A DNA stretch of 64,000 nt from Hungatella effluvii (GTDB lineage: Bacteria > Bacillota > Clostridia > Lachnospirales > Lachnospiraceae): positions 124,001 through 188,000 of the forward strand of contig NZ_QJKD01000005.1 of assembly GCF_003201875.1 (NCBI RefSeq). Direction: 5' to 3'. The translations under genes were made by a program, and so were the position numbers. This document shows positions 16,976 through 24,626 of this stretch, piece after piece. A model generated the notes under the pieces. That model did no database searches and was not told where the DNA came from. It was given only the letters and a program-made list of their open reading frames with translations. Position 1 is the first letter of the stretch; every line of letters starts with the position of its first letter.

Positions 16976-17710
16976 CTACTCAGCCCATTCCTTCATCATC
17001 ACTCCCACGGACCGGCTCATCTCCGCGCTGAAATCCGAATTCCATTTCCGCTTACAGAATGCACGCAGCCAGCGGTCAAATTCTTCTTCTGTCTTTCCCT
17101 GGCGGTCAGACAAAACCGATGCATACTCCTCTGCTTCCATCTGACGGTATGTATTCTCAGATACCACCGCCGCTTCCGGAAGACGAACCGGCTTCTCGCG
17201 CTCCTGCTGCTGCTTTGTAGGGTAGCCGAACACTACCATGGCGGTCGGCACCACATACTTCGGCAGATGAAACAGCTCCCTGTGCGTCTCGTACCGCTCC
17301 ATAATATCTCCAATATAACAGGATCCAATTCCCAGGGCAGAAGCCGCCACCACCGCGTTCTGGGCGGCGATCAGTGCGTCGCAGGAGGCCAGCATAAAAT
17401 CTCCCATGCCCGGCTTTCTGACTTCCTCCTCATGCTGTAAAAACAGGTCGTACCATTTCTGGTAATCGGCACAGAATACCAGCACCATCGGTGCTTTGGC
17501 AATAAATGGCTGATTGTCACAGGTAACCGCCAGCGTATCCTTGAGCTTCTGATCCGTCACATCTATAATAGAGTAAAGTGTCATATTGCCTGCGCTTGGA
17601 GCCTGGATCGCCGCCCGAATTATCATCTCCTTCTTCTCCGGTTCGATGGGCCGTTCCTCGTAGGCGCGAACGGATTTTCGCTCATATAATTCCTGTATAG
17701 TCTGATTCAT
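16976..17710 (-). CDS. Nitroreductase-family flavoprotein
   Basis: FMN-dependent NAD(P)H oxidoreductase, 244 residues from ATG 17708-17710 (GGAGGAAATTACAAT upstream; the earlier in-frame start would include this ribosome site). N-terminal ERKSVRAYEERPIEPEK is the usual FMN-binding start, followed by APSAGNMTLYSIIDV and a GIGSCYIGDI segment. Promoter unclear within the AT-rich 17711-17830 region shared with the divergent hemolysin-III gene. Confidence 0.92.
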   Translation of the reverse strand: MNQTIQELYERKSVRAYEERPIEPEKKEMIIRAAIQAPSAGNMTLYSIIDVTDQKLKDTLAVTCDNQPFIAKAPMVLVFCADYQKWYDLFLQHEEEVRKPGMGDFMLASCDALIAAQNAVVAASALGIGSCYIGDIMERYETHRELFHLPKYVVPTAMVVFGYPTKQQQEREKPVRLPEAAVVSENTYRQMEAEEYASVLSDRQGKTEEEFDRWLRAFCKRKWNSDFSAEMSRSVGVMMKEWAE

Positions 17711-17826
17711 ATTGTAATTTCCTCCCTGCATAAAGTATATAAGTATATTACACTGTTTTTTAAATTATTTCAGTATAATCTTATTTTTTCTTGTACTTTA
17801 TTTTCTTAAAAATTTTTGCAAATCCA

Positions 17827-17855
17827 TTGCATTTTTCTCTCACAAGTTGTATAGT
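17827..17855 (+). promoter_or_regulatory. Sigma-A promoter of the hemolysin-III gene
   Basis: -35 TTGCAT (17827-17832), 17-base spacer, -10 TATAGT (17850-17855); predicted start near 17862. Confidence 0.65.
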
Positions 17856-17870
17856 ATATAAAAAGAGAAC

Positions 17871-17891
17871 ATGTAGTTTTGAAAACTACAT
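17871..17891. promoter_or_regulatory. 21-bp perfect dyad just after the hemolysin-III promoter
   Basis: ATGTAGTTTT and AAAACTACAT flank a single central G. It lies about ten bases after the predicted transcription start, the classic place for a blocking repressor; it could also fold as a short RNA hairpin. The binding protein is unknown. Confidence 0.5.
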
Positions 17892-17928
17892 TATATAATT
17901 TTCATTAATCGACAAGGAGGAGACCATT

Positions 17929-18576
17929 ATGAAATTTAAAATCAAGGACCCCGGAAGCGCAATCACACATTTTATAGGCATGCTCATGGCACTGTTTGCC
18001 GCCACACCGCTTCTCTTAAAAGCGTCGGCCGACGACAGCCTCCACCTCGCTGCCCTGTCTATATTTATCATCAGTATGATCCTTCTTTATGCGGCGAGCA
18101 CCATCTATCACACACTGGATATTTCTCCAAATGTAAACAGAATTCTAAAGAAAATTGACCACATGATGATTTTTATACTGATTGCCGGAACGTATACTCC
18201 GGTCTGCTTAATCGTTCTGGGTGACCGGACCGGCTGGGGACTTCTGGCACTGGTATGGGGAATCGCCATAGCCGGTATTGTCATCAAGGCCTGCTGGATC
18301 TATTGTCCCAAATGGTTCTCCTCTGTACTCTACATCGCCATGGGCTGGGTATGCGTCCTGGCATTTACAAAGATCATCAATGCACTTCCGCGAGCTGCAT
18401 TTGGCTGGCTTCTGGCCGGCGGTATCATCTACACGGTGGGTGGTATCATCTATGCGCTGAAGCTGCCGATCTTCAACTCGAAGCATAAGTATTTCGGCTC
18501 TCATGAGATTTTCCACCTATTCGTCATGGGCGGCAGTCTCTGCCACTACATTATGATGTATCAGTTTGTAGCATAA
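17929..18576 (+). CDS. Hemolysin III / PAQR-family membrane protein
   Basis: 215-residue, seven-helix membrane protein. Family motifs are seen: SAITHFIGMLMALF near the N-terminus, STIYHTLDIS (about 56-65), and C-terminal HEIFHLFVMGGSLCHY whose Ser/Asp/His set forms the PAQR metal site. The family name comes from haemolytic activity of early members; PAQR relatives act in membrane or lipid homeostasis. ATG follows AAGGAGGAGACCATT. Monocistronic, with a bidirectional terminator at 18708-18755. Confidence 0.93.
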   Translation: MKFKIKDPGSAITHFIGMLMALFAATPLLLKASADDSLHLAALSIFIISMILLYAASTIYHTLDISPNVNRILKKIDHMMIFILIAGTYTPVCLIVLGDRTGWGLLALVWGIAIAGIVIKACWIYCPKWFSSVLYIAMGWVCVLAFTKIINALPRAAFGWLLAGGIIYTVGGIIYALKLPIFNSKHKYFGSHEIFHLFVMGGSLCHYIMMYQFVA

Positions 18577-18707
18577 GAAAAAAAGAGTCCGGCCCGCTGG
18601 ACTCACGCGCCGGAGCGCGGCTGCTTCAGCAACCATATTTCCTTGGCGCGAAGTGCACATCCTGGTCGGAAGGCATTTTATGTAATAAGGGCACTTTCCT
18701 ATTACAA

Positions 18708-18755
18708 AAAACCGCAGTTCTTTTCCAATAATCCGAAGAGAACTGCGGTTTTTAT
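18708..18755. terminator. Bidirectional terminator after the hemolysin-III gene
   Basis: ACCGCAGTTCT and AGAACTGCGGT form a strong stem flanked by an A run on the left and T5 on the right. A weaker hairpin GAGTCC/GGACTC lies at about 18586-18605, directly after the stop codon. The rest of 18577-18828 shows nothing else that I can support. Confidence 0.8.
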
Positions 18756-18828
18756 TTGTCCTGATACCTCTGCCGGTTTACCATTCATCACACAGTGCAG
18801 TACCCGTACTACAGCGGTCTGCCAGCCA

Positions 18829-18995
18829 CTAGTACAGCATTGCGTAAGTAACTGTGATTAAATTGCCTGATATTCGTGTCAGGTGTGCGTCTGCGGAGCG
18901 ACGGCGTAGCGCACCCTACGGCTAGCTTCGCAGATGTGCACATGGCGCGGATAGCGGGTAATTTAATCATAGGAATTTACGCAATGCTGTACTAG
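18829..18995. repeat. Family-1 foldback element, full copy A (167 bp)
   Basis: Ends are inverted copies of CTAGTACAGCATTGCGTAA. The whole element folds into one long hairpin with many G-T pairs, tip CGTAG/CTACG around 18905-18920. About 70 percent of the sequence matches full copy C at 38472-38637, best in GAGCGACGGCGTAG and near CCCTACG. The last 33 bases are translated as the 3' end of the GIY-YIG gene. No transposase is nearby. Confidence 0.8.
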
Positions 18996-19220
18996 CTCCA
19001 GCTTGTCCTTCCTGGATAGCTTCTTGATTGCGGCCTCACGCCTCATTGCCTCCTCTTTCGTCTCAAAGATCTCATAATACGCCAGAGACACCGGCCTGCG
19101 CGCCTTGGTGTACTTGGCGCCCTTCCCGTCGTTGTGCGCCTTTAAGCGCTTGTCCAGCTGGTTTGTCCAGCCGCAGTACAGCGTATCGTCTGCACATTTC
19201 AACAAATATGTATAATTCAT
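18963..19220 (-). CDS. GIY-YIG domain protein (UPF0213/YhbQ-like), 3' end recruited from a repeat
   Basis: 85-residue single-domain protein starting at ATG 19218-19220 after CAGGAGCAACGGAAG. It has [20 protein letters not shown] as the GIY-YIG motif region, then [18 protein letters not shown] and [20 protein letters not shown]. The nuclease fold is known, but the role of small UPF0213 proteins is poorly defined. The last ten residues (VQHCVNSYD and neighbours) and the stop lie inside family-1 repeat copy A, so the native terminus has been replaced. Confidence 0.85.
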   Translation of the reverse strand: MNYTYLLKCADDTLYCGWTNQLDKRLKAHNDGKGAKYTKARRPVSLAYYEIFETKEEAMRREAAIKKLSRKDKLELVQHCVNSYD

Positions 19221-19509
19221 CTTCCGTTGCTCCTGTTTCTGAAATTTCACATTCCCGATCACTCACACCTTTGCCGCATCTAACCGCTGGGACGACGTCC
19301 TGCATCTGCCGCCCTGTTCCATGTTATGTAAACGGTAATCACGTCTTGCAATCACGTCACTACCGCCCAGGAATGTTCCCCTGTCATCTATTTCAAGCAC
19401 CAGCTGGATGCGTTATGGCGCCGTCTGGGGTACTGCATAGCTATAATATATTATATAACAGAAGGGGCGGATGTGTGAACACAAAATTTCCAAATCCACT
19501 GGAATTATC

Positions 19510-19796
19510 GTTGCAGTTCACAGCCCTGTCGTCCACTGCTTCCCGGTCTGCCCCGGCTGGCCTATGCGCCGTTTCCAGTGACTTTGCAGGGGATTAGCAA
19601 TTCTTAACGCGCAGGATTTTTCGTTCAGGGGAAATTCTCACCTGTCTGAGCGCAGCGAGTTTGAGAATTTTCCCTGGTTTTTAGAAAAATTCTGCACGTT
19701 TAGAAATGCTTATCCCCGAAACTTGAACTGGAAACGGCGCATGGGCCAGCCGGGGCAGACCGGGAAGCAGTGGACGACAGGGCTGTGAACCGCAGC
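19510..19796. repeat. Family-2 foldback element, copy 1 (287 bp)
   Basis: Left arm 19510-19576 and right arm 19729-19796 are nearly perfect inverted copies (about 65 bp). Inside, GTGACTTTGCAGGGG (left) faces CCCCGAAACTTGAAC (right) as an asymmetric loop, followed by paired TTCTTAACG/CGTTTAGAA, GATTTTTC/GAAAAAT and AGGGGAAATTCTCA/TGAGAATTTTCCCT stems. The tip contains GAGCGCAGCGAG. A second copy in opposite orientation is at 46710-47000. The surrounding 19221-19509 and 19797-19908 hold no gene I can support. Confidence 0.8.
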
Positions 19797-19908
19797 AAAT
19801 TATCTGTTTACACCGTGAATGTCTCCGCCCAGCCTGCGCATATTAATCCTGTAACCAGTCACGAAGCTTCGTTTTGGCATGCTTTCGACAAAGCGGCCGT
19901 TTTCTGCC

Positions 19909-20088
19909 ATGGACAATAAAAATGACGAAACAGGCGCCTCCTGTCCCTGTAAATGGGTAAAATGCCCCCGCCACGGCGACTGCGGCGCCTGCAGAGAGCA
20001 TCACGAGAAAGAGAAGAAGTTCCCGCCTTTCTGCGAGAAAAATCCGCGCAGGAAAAAAGGCGCTGCAAAGTCCTCCAAAAAGGATTAG
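19909..20088 (+). CDS. Small cysteine-rich protein, unknown function
   Basis: 59 residues from the ATG at 19909: three Cys-containing units CPCKWVKC, CPRHGDCGAC and FCEK with a His/Lys/Glu-rich stretch, ending in basic KKGAAKSSKKD. The pattern suggests a metal-binding or zinc-ribbon-like peptide, and I recall similar short proteins in Clostridia. Neither this ATG nor the one at 19879 has a clear ribosome site, so start and expression are uncertain. The stop TAG is the first base triplet of a family-1 repeat derivative. Confidence 0.55.
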   Translation: MDNKNDETGASCPCKWVKCPRHGDCGACREHHEKEKKFPPFCEKNPRRKKGAAKSSKKD

Positions 20089-20130
20089 TACTGCATTTTA
20101 TTCACAATTAATTGCGCAATGCGGTACTAG
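20085..20130. repeat. Family-1 foldback element, short derivative B (46 bp)
   Basis: The left end TTAGTACTGCAT joins directly to the right end TTTATTCACAATTAATTGCG...GGTACTAG. Compared with copy C this is an internal deletion that removed about 120 bp. It supplies the TAG stop of the small Cys-rich gene. Confidence 0.7.
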
Positions 20131-20147
20131 CAGCGCCTCGTACCAGC

Positions 20148-20189
20148 AAAAAGGAGATTCTGCCGCATACGCCGCACCATCTCCTTTTT
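20148..20189. terminator. Bidirectional terminator
   Basis: AAAAAGGAGAT (20148-20158) and ATCTCCTTTTT (20179-20189) form a stem with A/T runs on both sides, serving sipL on the minus strand and the Cys-rich gene on the plus strand. Confidence 0.75.
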
Positions 20190-20277
20190 GATCTTCCTCA
20201 CAACAGCCCAGGGCTTTAGCGTGTTTGAAAATCCAAGCCCGTCAGCTGTGCCCCGCACTTATAAACGTTCCATCGTT

Positions 20278-21888
20278 CTATGACATTTCCTTCACCAGCA
20301 GCAGACGGTCTCCCGGCTTGATCAGACTGTCGGTCAGCCCATTGGTCGTCATGATCGTTTCCACCGTTGTATGGAATTTTTTTGCAATTTTCCACAGAGA
20401 ATCTCCAGGCTGGACGATATAACCCACAATTCCCGGCATCTGCTGCAGTTTTTTTAAGTCCATCGGGGCTTCCGATACATTTTTGATCACCTGCTCGCAT
20501 ACCGGCTGAAGGGCCAGCAAATCCAGTGCGATCGTAGCCTTCACCTCCACCATGCCGCCGCCCATCATCACGGCACTCATCTGCTCCAGTCCCGGAACCA
20601 GCTGGCAGATGGTCTTCTCGTTGATCCCCGGCGCCTCGATTAAGTAATGGAACGGAATCACCTCCACAGAGGACTGAATCGGCTGGCTGTCGTCCGCGGT
20701 CAGGTAGAGCAGACTTACCTCCAGCACGCCCTCCACGTGAAGCCCATCCTCCTTGACCTCTGTCTCGTCAATCTTCACCACGCCCTCGCTGTGGCAGATC
20801 TGAAGGATACGGTCCGCGTGATCCATGTTCAACTTCTCAGCAATCTTACATTTGCTCATATTCTTGGTGAGCACCTTGTCGAAGCATGCGTCTCCCGTCT
20901 CAAGAGACAGCTCCCGGTTCGTGGAGTAAAGATCGCTTAACAGTTCCATGCTCTCTTCCCGATAGAGCTTCATATCCAGCTCCAGGACTGCATCCACGTC
21001 GAGCTCCCGCATTTCCCCGTCATAATCGGGCTTCGCTTCAATTTCCCGGTGAATCAGATGAACCGACACAGAGGGCACCATCTCCTCGGAAGCCTCGGAT
21101 AGATCCAGCTCTCCGGTAAATGGAATACTCTCTTCCAGCCACTGAACCGGCGCGTCTTCCCCTTCTCCCTGGTAAATGACGAAGACCATCAGCTCCCCGT
21201 CCAGCACCATTTTGCCGTCTAACGGCCTGGTGGTAATGCCGCGGAGCTTCATCTCGCTCCACAGAATGTGATCGATGTTCGGCTTATTTCCGGACAGCTG
21301 TAAATTCTCCTTGATCCGGTATGTATCCTTGCGGCGCACCGCGATCGCGGCCACATCCACATTGCGGCGCAGAACCTCCACCTGAGGCGTTCCATTTAAA
21401 TCGCTGGCGCCTCCCATCATGGCCGGCGCTCCTGCGCCAGACATACCGGTGTCCAATTCTACGGCAGCCTCCACGTCGTAGAGAGTCTCCACCTTTACTT
21501 CCAGCGTAACGATAGCCTTGATGCTTAGCTTTCTGGAATTGATCATGCCGGCATTTAAATCTTCCAGATCCCAGCCCAGCTGGACATAGTCCTTCTCTTC
21601 CAGCCCCGGCACATTGATGGGTTCCTCAAAGGAAATGGAACCGCCCAGAGCCTGCAGTCCTCCCTCTGACTTCCTGTATAAGACATTAAAATCCATTTTC
21701 CCGCGCACCAGGACCCGTTCTCCCTGGTTTTTCACGGATTCTATGACGATTTCACCGGAATCGAGTATGACCTGATCCACATCGTCCATAGTATCCGGAA
21801 CGATAAAATCATCGTCGAGGGTTATCTGTGACGTGGCGTTTCCTTTCCAACGGTTCATATGTATGTTTTTCTTCACCAGCTCCAACAT
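20278..21888 (-). CDS. sipL: SipL-like spore coat morphogenesis protein (SPOCS + LysM)
   Basis: 536 residues: repeated SPOCS (DUF3794) segments over most of the length, and a C-terminal LysM domain (VQPGDSLWKIAKKFHTTVET to IKPGDRLLLV, about 488-532). This is the architecture of SipL, the clostridial partner of SpoIVA that encases the forespore with coat, working in the mother cell. ATG 21886-21888 is preceded by a short AGGTG ribosome site within the right arm of the upstream terminator. A sigma-E-like promoter precedes it. Confidence 0.93.
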   Translation of the reverse strand: MLELVKKNIHMNRWKGNATSQITLDDDFIVPDTMDDVDQVILDSGEIVIESVKNQGERVLVRGKMDFNVLYRKSEGGLQALGGSISFEEPINVPGLEEKDYVQLGWDLEDLNAGMINSRKLSIKAIVTLEVKVETLYDVEAAVELDTGMSGAGAPAMMGGASDLNGTPQVEVLRRNVDVAAIAVRRKDTYRIKENLQLSGNKPNIDHILWSEMKLRGITTRPLDGKMVLDGELMVFVIYQGEGEDAPVQWLEESIPFTGELDLSEASEEMVPSVSVHLIHREIEAKPDYDGEMRELDVDAVLELDMKLYREESMELLSDLYSTNRELSLETGDACFDKVLTKNMSKCKIAEKLNMDHADRILQICHSEGVVKIDETEVKEDGLHVEGVLEVSLLYLTADDSQPIQSSVEVIPFHYLIEAPGINEKTICQLVPGLEQMSAVMMGGGMVEVKATIALDLLALQPVCEQVIKNVSEAPMDLKKLQQMPGIVGYIVQPGDSLWKIAKKFHTTVETIMTTNGLTDSLIKPGDRLLLVKEMS

Positions 21889-21942
21889 AAAAAAGCACCT
21901 GCCTTACCTTCTATATTCCTTTAAGAAAGTTTATGCAGGTGC
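21889..21942 (-). terminator. Terminator of cysE-ttcA, overlapping the sipL leader
   Basis: GCACCTGC (21895-21902) pairs with GCAGGTGC (21935-21942); on the minus strand the stem is followed by T6 that runs into the sipL ATG. The sipL ribosome site is inside this hairpin. Confidence 0.65.
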
Positions 21943-21956
21943 ATGTTCCAATATTA
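21928..21956 (-). promoter_or_regulatory. Sigma-E-like promoter of sipL
   Basis: Minus strand: -35 TAATATT (21950-21956) is a perfect match to the KMATATT consensus, 14-base spacer, -10 CATAAACT (21928-21935) matches CATACAMT at seven of eight positions. Predicted start near 21920, about 32 bases before the ATG. Sigma-E control of sipL is established in clostridia. Confidence 0.75.
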
Positions 21957-21958
21957 CG

Positions 21959-22840
21959 TTAATATTCATCCAGAAAATGATGACGCTCCCCATTCTTCAC
22001 ATATCCGATGCAGGCGTCTAAGTTGACGTTGGTTACGCTCTTGAAAATGTTGTTTTCAATGTTGGGATTGATCTTTCGGAATTCCTCGATCAGCTCCTTC
22101 ATCTCCTGACGCTTCGAGGAGTGAACGATATCGCCGCCTGCCATCCCATCTGACGCGGCACTTTCGGCTCTCATGGCCCGTTCCTTTGCGATGGCCTCCG
22201 TGAACCGGCAGGCACACTGCAGAAAATGCAGGCCGTTCTCTTCCTTCCAGTCGATAATTGCCCGCTCCTTCACAAAATACAGCGGTCTCAGAAGCTCCAT
22301 CCCTTCAAAATTCGTGCTGTGAAGCTTCGGCATCATGGTGTTGACCTGGCCGCCGTACAGCATACTCATGAGCACCGTTTCGATCACATCGTCAAAATGA
22401 TGCCCCAGCGCGATCTTATTGCATCCCAGCTCCTTCGCATGGGCGTAGAGGAATCCGCGGCGCATACGCGCACAGAGATAGCAAGGGGATTCATCCACAT
22501 CTACCACCACGTCGAAGATATCGGAATCGAATATCTCGATGGGAATCTCCATCAGGGCTGCATTTTCCTCGATCAGCTTCCGGTTCGCCGGATGGTATCC
22601 CGGATCCATCACCAGAAAATGAAGCCCGAATTTCATCTTTCCATGGCGGAGAATCTCCTGCATGCACTTTGCCAGCAGCATGGAGTCCTTGCCGCCGGAA
22701 ATGCAGACAGCAATGTTGTCTCCCTCCTCGATCATCTTATATTCATTCAGCGCCTCCACAAAGGGGCGCCATATTTCCTTGCGGTAATTCTTGATAATGC
22801 TGCGTTCGATCTGCTGGCAGCGTGTCTTTGGTTCCTTCAT
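21959..22840 (-). CDS. ttcA: TtcA-family tRNA 2-thiolation ATPase (PP-loop)
   Basis: 293 residues. The PP-loop SGGKDS (48-53) adenylates the target base, and CYLCARMRRGFLY plus a later CACRF supply cysteines of the type that hold an iron-sulfur cluster in TtcA (2-thiocytidine-32 in tRNA). GHHFDDVIETVLMSMLYGG is the conserved central block. ATG follows CAGGAGCAGGCCGATCAG. It sits 76 bases after cysE. Other TtcA-like enzymes thiolate different bases, so the precise site is inferred. Confidence 0.88.
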   Translation of the reverse strand: MKEPKTRCQQIERSIIKNYRKEIWRPFVEALNEYKMIEEGDNIAVCISGGKDSMLLAKCMQEILRHGKMKFGLHFLVMDPGYHPANRKLIEENAALMEIPIEIFDSDIFDVVVDVDESPCYLCARMRRGFLYAHAKELGCNKIALGHHFDDVIETVLMSMLYGGQVNTMMPKLHSTNFEGMELLRPLYFVKERAIIDWKEENGLHFLQCACRFTEAIAKERAMRAESAASDGMAGGDIVHSSKRQEMKELIEEFRKINPNIENNIFKSVTNVNLDACIGYVKNGERHHFLDEY

Positions 22841-22883
22841 CTGATCGGCCTGCTCCTGTCTGCGTTTCTGCGTTTCTGTTTTT

Positions 22884-22916
22884 CTTCTTTCCTGCTTTTC
22901 TCTATTCTGCTTTTCT
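22884..22916. repeat. Short tandem repeat between cysE and ttcA
   Basis: TGCTTTTCTCTATTC occurs twice in succession. In the minus-strand transcript this is a purine-rich spacer; no function visible. Confidence 0.5.
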
Positions 22917-23579
22917 CTATTCTGCGTTCTCTTTTTCCCTGACGCTTGCCAGTTCTTCCTGAAGGGACGCGATCGTCTCCTCCATCTGCCGGATCCGTTC
23001 TTCCATCTTGCAGTAGTGATCCATGGTCACAAGATTCTTTTCCTTTTTGGGAATCGGCACGCCGTCGATCTTGACAGCCCGGGCCGGGACGCCCACTGCC
23101 GTCACGTTATCCTGAAGCGGCTTTAACAATACGGCGTTTGCAGCGATGGTACAGTTATCTCCCACCTCGAAGGACCCTAATATCTTGGCTCCTGCCCCTA
23201 CGGTCACGTTGCTTCCCAGGGTCGGGTGGCGTTTCCCCTTGTTTAAGCCGACGCCGCCTAACGTAACGCCCTGGTATATCGTACAATTATCTCCGACTAC
23301 CGTCGTCTCGCCGATCACCACGCCGCAGCCATGGTCAATTAAGATCCCGTGGCCCAGCTGCGCCCCGGGATGAATCTCTATCAGTGTGAAAAACCGGGCG
23401 ATCTGTGAAATCAGCCTGGCGGCAAAAAACATCTTATGCTTATAAAACCAGTGTGCAAACCGGTGCCAGATCAGTGCGTGAACTCCCTGATAAAGAAGAA
23501 GCACCTCTAAGGCGTTCCTAGCCGCCGGGTCACGTTCCTGAACAGCTTTTACATCAAGCCATATATCCTTTAATATCAT
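22917..23579 (-). CDS. cysE: Serine O-acetyltransferase
   Basis: Transfers acetyl from acetyl-CoA to serine, the first step of cysteine synthesis. 220 residues from ATG 23577-23579 (AAAGGGGACG upstream); an earlier in-frame ATG at 23613-23615 is a weaker alternative. N-terminal helical part, then the left-handed beta-helix of hexapeptide repeats with HPGAQLGHGILIDHGCGVVIGE, catalytic His/Asp in IDHG, and a C-terminal coiled-coil of about 35 residues (MEERIRQMEETIASLQEEL). Located with a tRNA thiolation gene, a plausible sulfur-related pairing. Confidence 0.94.
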   Translation of the reverse strand: MILKDIWLDVKAVQERDPAARNALEVLLLYQGVHALIWHRFAHWFYKHKMFFAARLISQIARFFTLIEIHPGAQLGHGILIDHGCGVVIGETTVVGDNCTIYQGVTLGGVGLNKGKRHPTLGSNVTVGAGAKILGSFEVGDNCTIAANAVLLKPLQDNVTAVGVPARAVKIDGVPIPKKEKNLVTMDHYCKMEERIRQMEETIASLQEELASVREKENAE

Positions 23580-23873
23580 ACGATCCGTCCCCTTTTCTTT
23601 CCATTTTCCTTCCATTTAATTCCTAGTGAAACAGTATACCATAGTATATCATATGATGTGAAAAGAAAAAAGGACAATTTCCAGAAATTTAAAGATCCTC
23701 TGCTCCCGCCGTCTTCAACTCCATACAACAAAAATGTATGCAGCCGTTCGTTCAAAATAACTGCCCCAAGCTGAATACTCCGGTATTGCAAACATTCTCT
23801 TCTTCACTAAGGCTGATGTACCTAGCCAGCCTGTCTAACGTTTTTTTACAATTCTACACCTTTTAAATATAGT

Positions 23874-23910
23874 AAAAAGGCGTCAAACAGTCATTTGACT
23901 GTCTGGCGCC
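23874..23910 (-). terminator. Terminator of the PrcB-like lipoprotein gene
   Basis: A 15-bp imperfect stem (GGCGCCAGACAGTCA with TGACTGTTTGACGCC on the minus strand) followed by T5. The remaining 23616-23873 is AT-rich upstream sequence of cysE with TATACT-type boxes near 23637-23652. Confidence 0.75.
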
Positions 23911-23947
23911 TCCTCTTCTTAGACATGCCGCATTTCCTCCTGCCTGG

Positions 23948-24379
23948 CTACTGGAACACCACCGGCAGCTCGGAAAGCTCCGTCTTGATGACGATGAAGG
24001 GGAATGAGGGTTCCGTCCCCCCGCTTTCACCTTTTTCCGGTCCCAGCAGATCCGTATCCAGTACGATGGAGTTCTCCGTCAGATACAGCTCATTCACAGT
24101 GATGCTGTAGCCGCCGGTATCCTGTTTTCCGTATCCAACCACTATGTATAAGTTCTGGTCGTCGCTGTAGGTCAGCTTGAACGGCGTCTTCTGCTTTTCG
24201 GCAATGATCTGCTTTAGCTCCTGTGGAATATCTGCTTCCGCTGTCACGGAAAATTCCAGGTCCCGTACTTTGTTTCCGTCATCCTTGCTCATGCTGCACC
24301 CGCTCAGTGTCCGTACAACCAGAACCCACATGCATAGGCACATGAACAGCATCCATTTTCTGTTCAATAAACTCTTCAT
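23948..24379 (-). CDS. PrcB-like secreted lipoprotein
   Basis: 143 residues from ATG 24377-24379 (GGGGAGAGTGCT upstream). Signal peptide with lipobox LSGC (Cys28), then a single small domain with QNLYIVVGYGKQDTGGYSITVNELYLTENSIV, the pattern of the PrcB C-terminal domain (TGGYS core) known from spirochaete protease-complex subunits and many Firmicutes lipoproteins. Function in this family is mostly unknown. Divergent from mazF. Confidence 0.75.
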   Translation of the reverse strand: MKSLLNRKWMLFMCLCMWVLVVRTLSGCSMSKDDGNKVRDLEFSVTAEADIPQELKQIIAEKQKTPFKLTYSDDQNLYIVVGYGKQDTGGYSITVNELYLTENSIVLDTDLLGPEKGESGGTEPSFPFIVIKTELSELPVVFQ

Positions 24380-24626
24380 AGCACTCTCCCCGTTTATGTT
24401 GATTATTACTATCTTATTCGTCCATGCGGGGGAATATGCGGATTTTCCAAAATCCGTCTGCAAAAGGTAACCCCTTCCGTTTTTTCTAAAATTTTCATTG
24501 GAAAACCTGTTTATCTTCCGGACCATTGGAAATACTCATAAACAGAACGACAGGAGACGGACAACCGCCAAGGGCCAGGACCGTTTCCGCAAATTATTGA
24601 CATAGATGTATTAACAGGAGGAGACC

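Noticed and set aside
18643..18861. 72-codon plus-strand frame after the hemolysin-III gene
   Set aside because: Crosses the bidirectional terminator and enters the family-1 repeat; no ribosome site.
18829..20130. Region between copies A and B as a composite transposon
   Set aside because: No transposase lies inside, the two copies differ in completeness, and target duplications are not evident.
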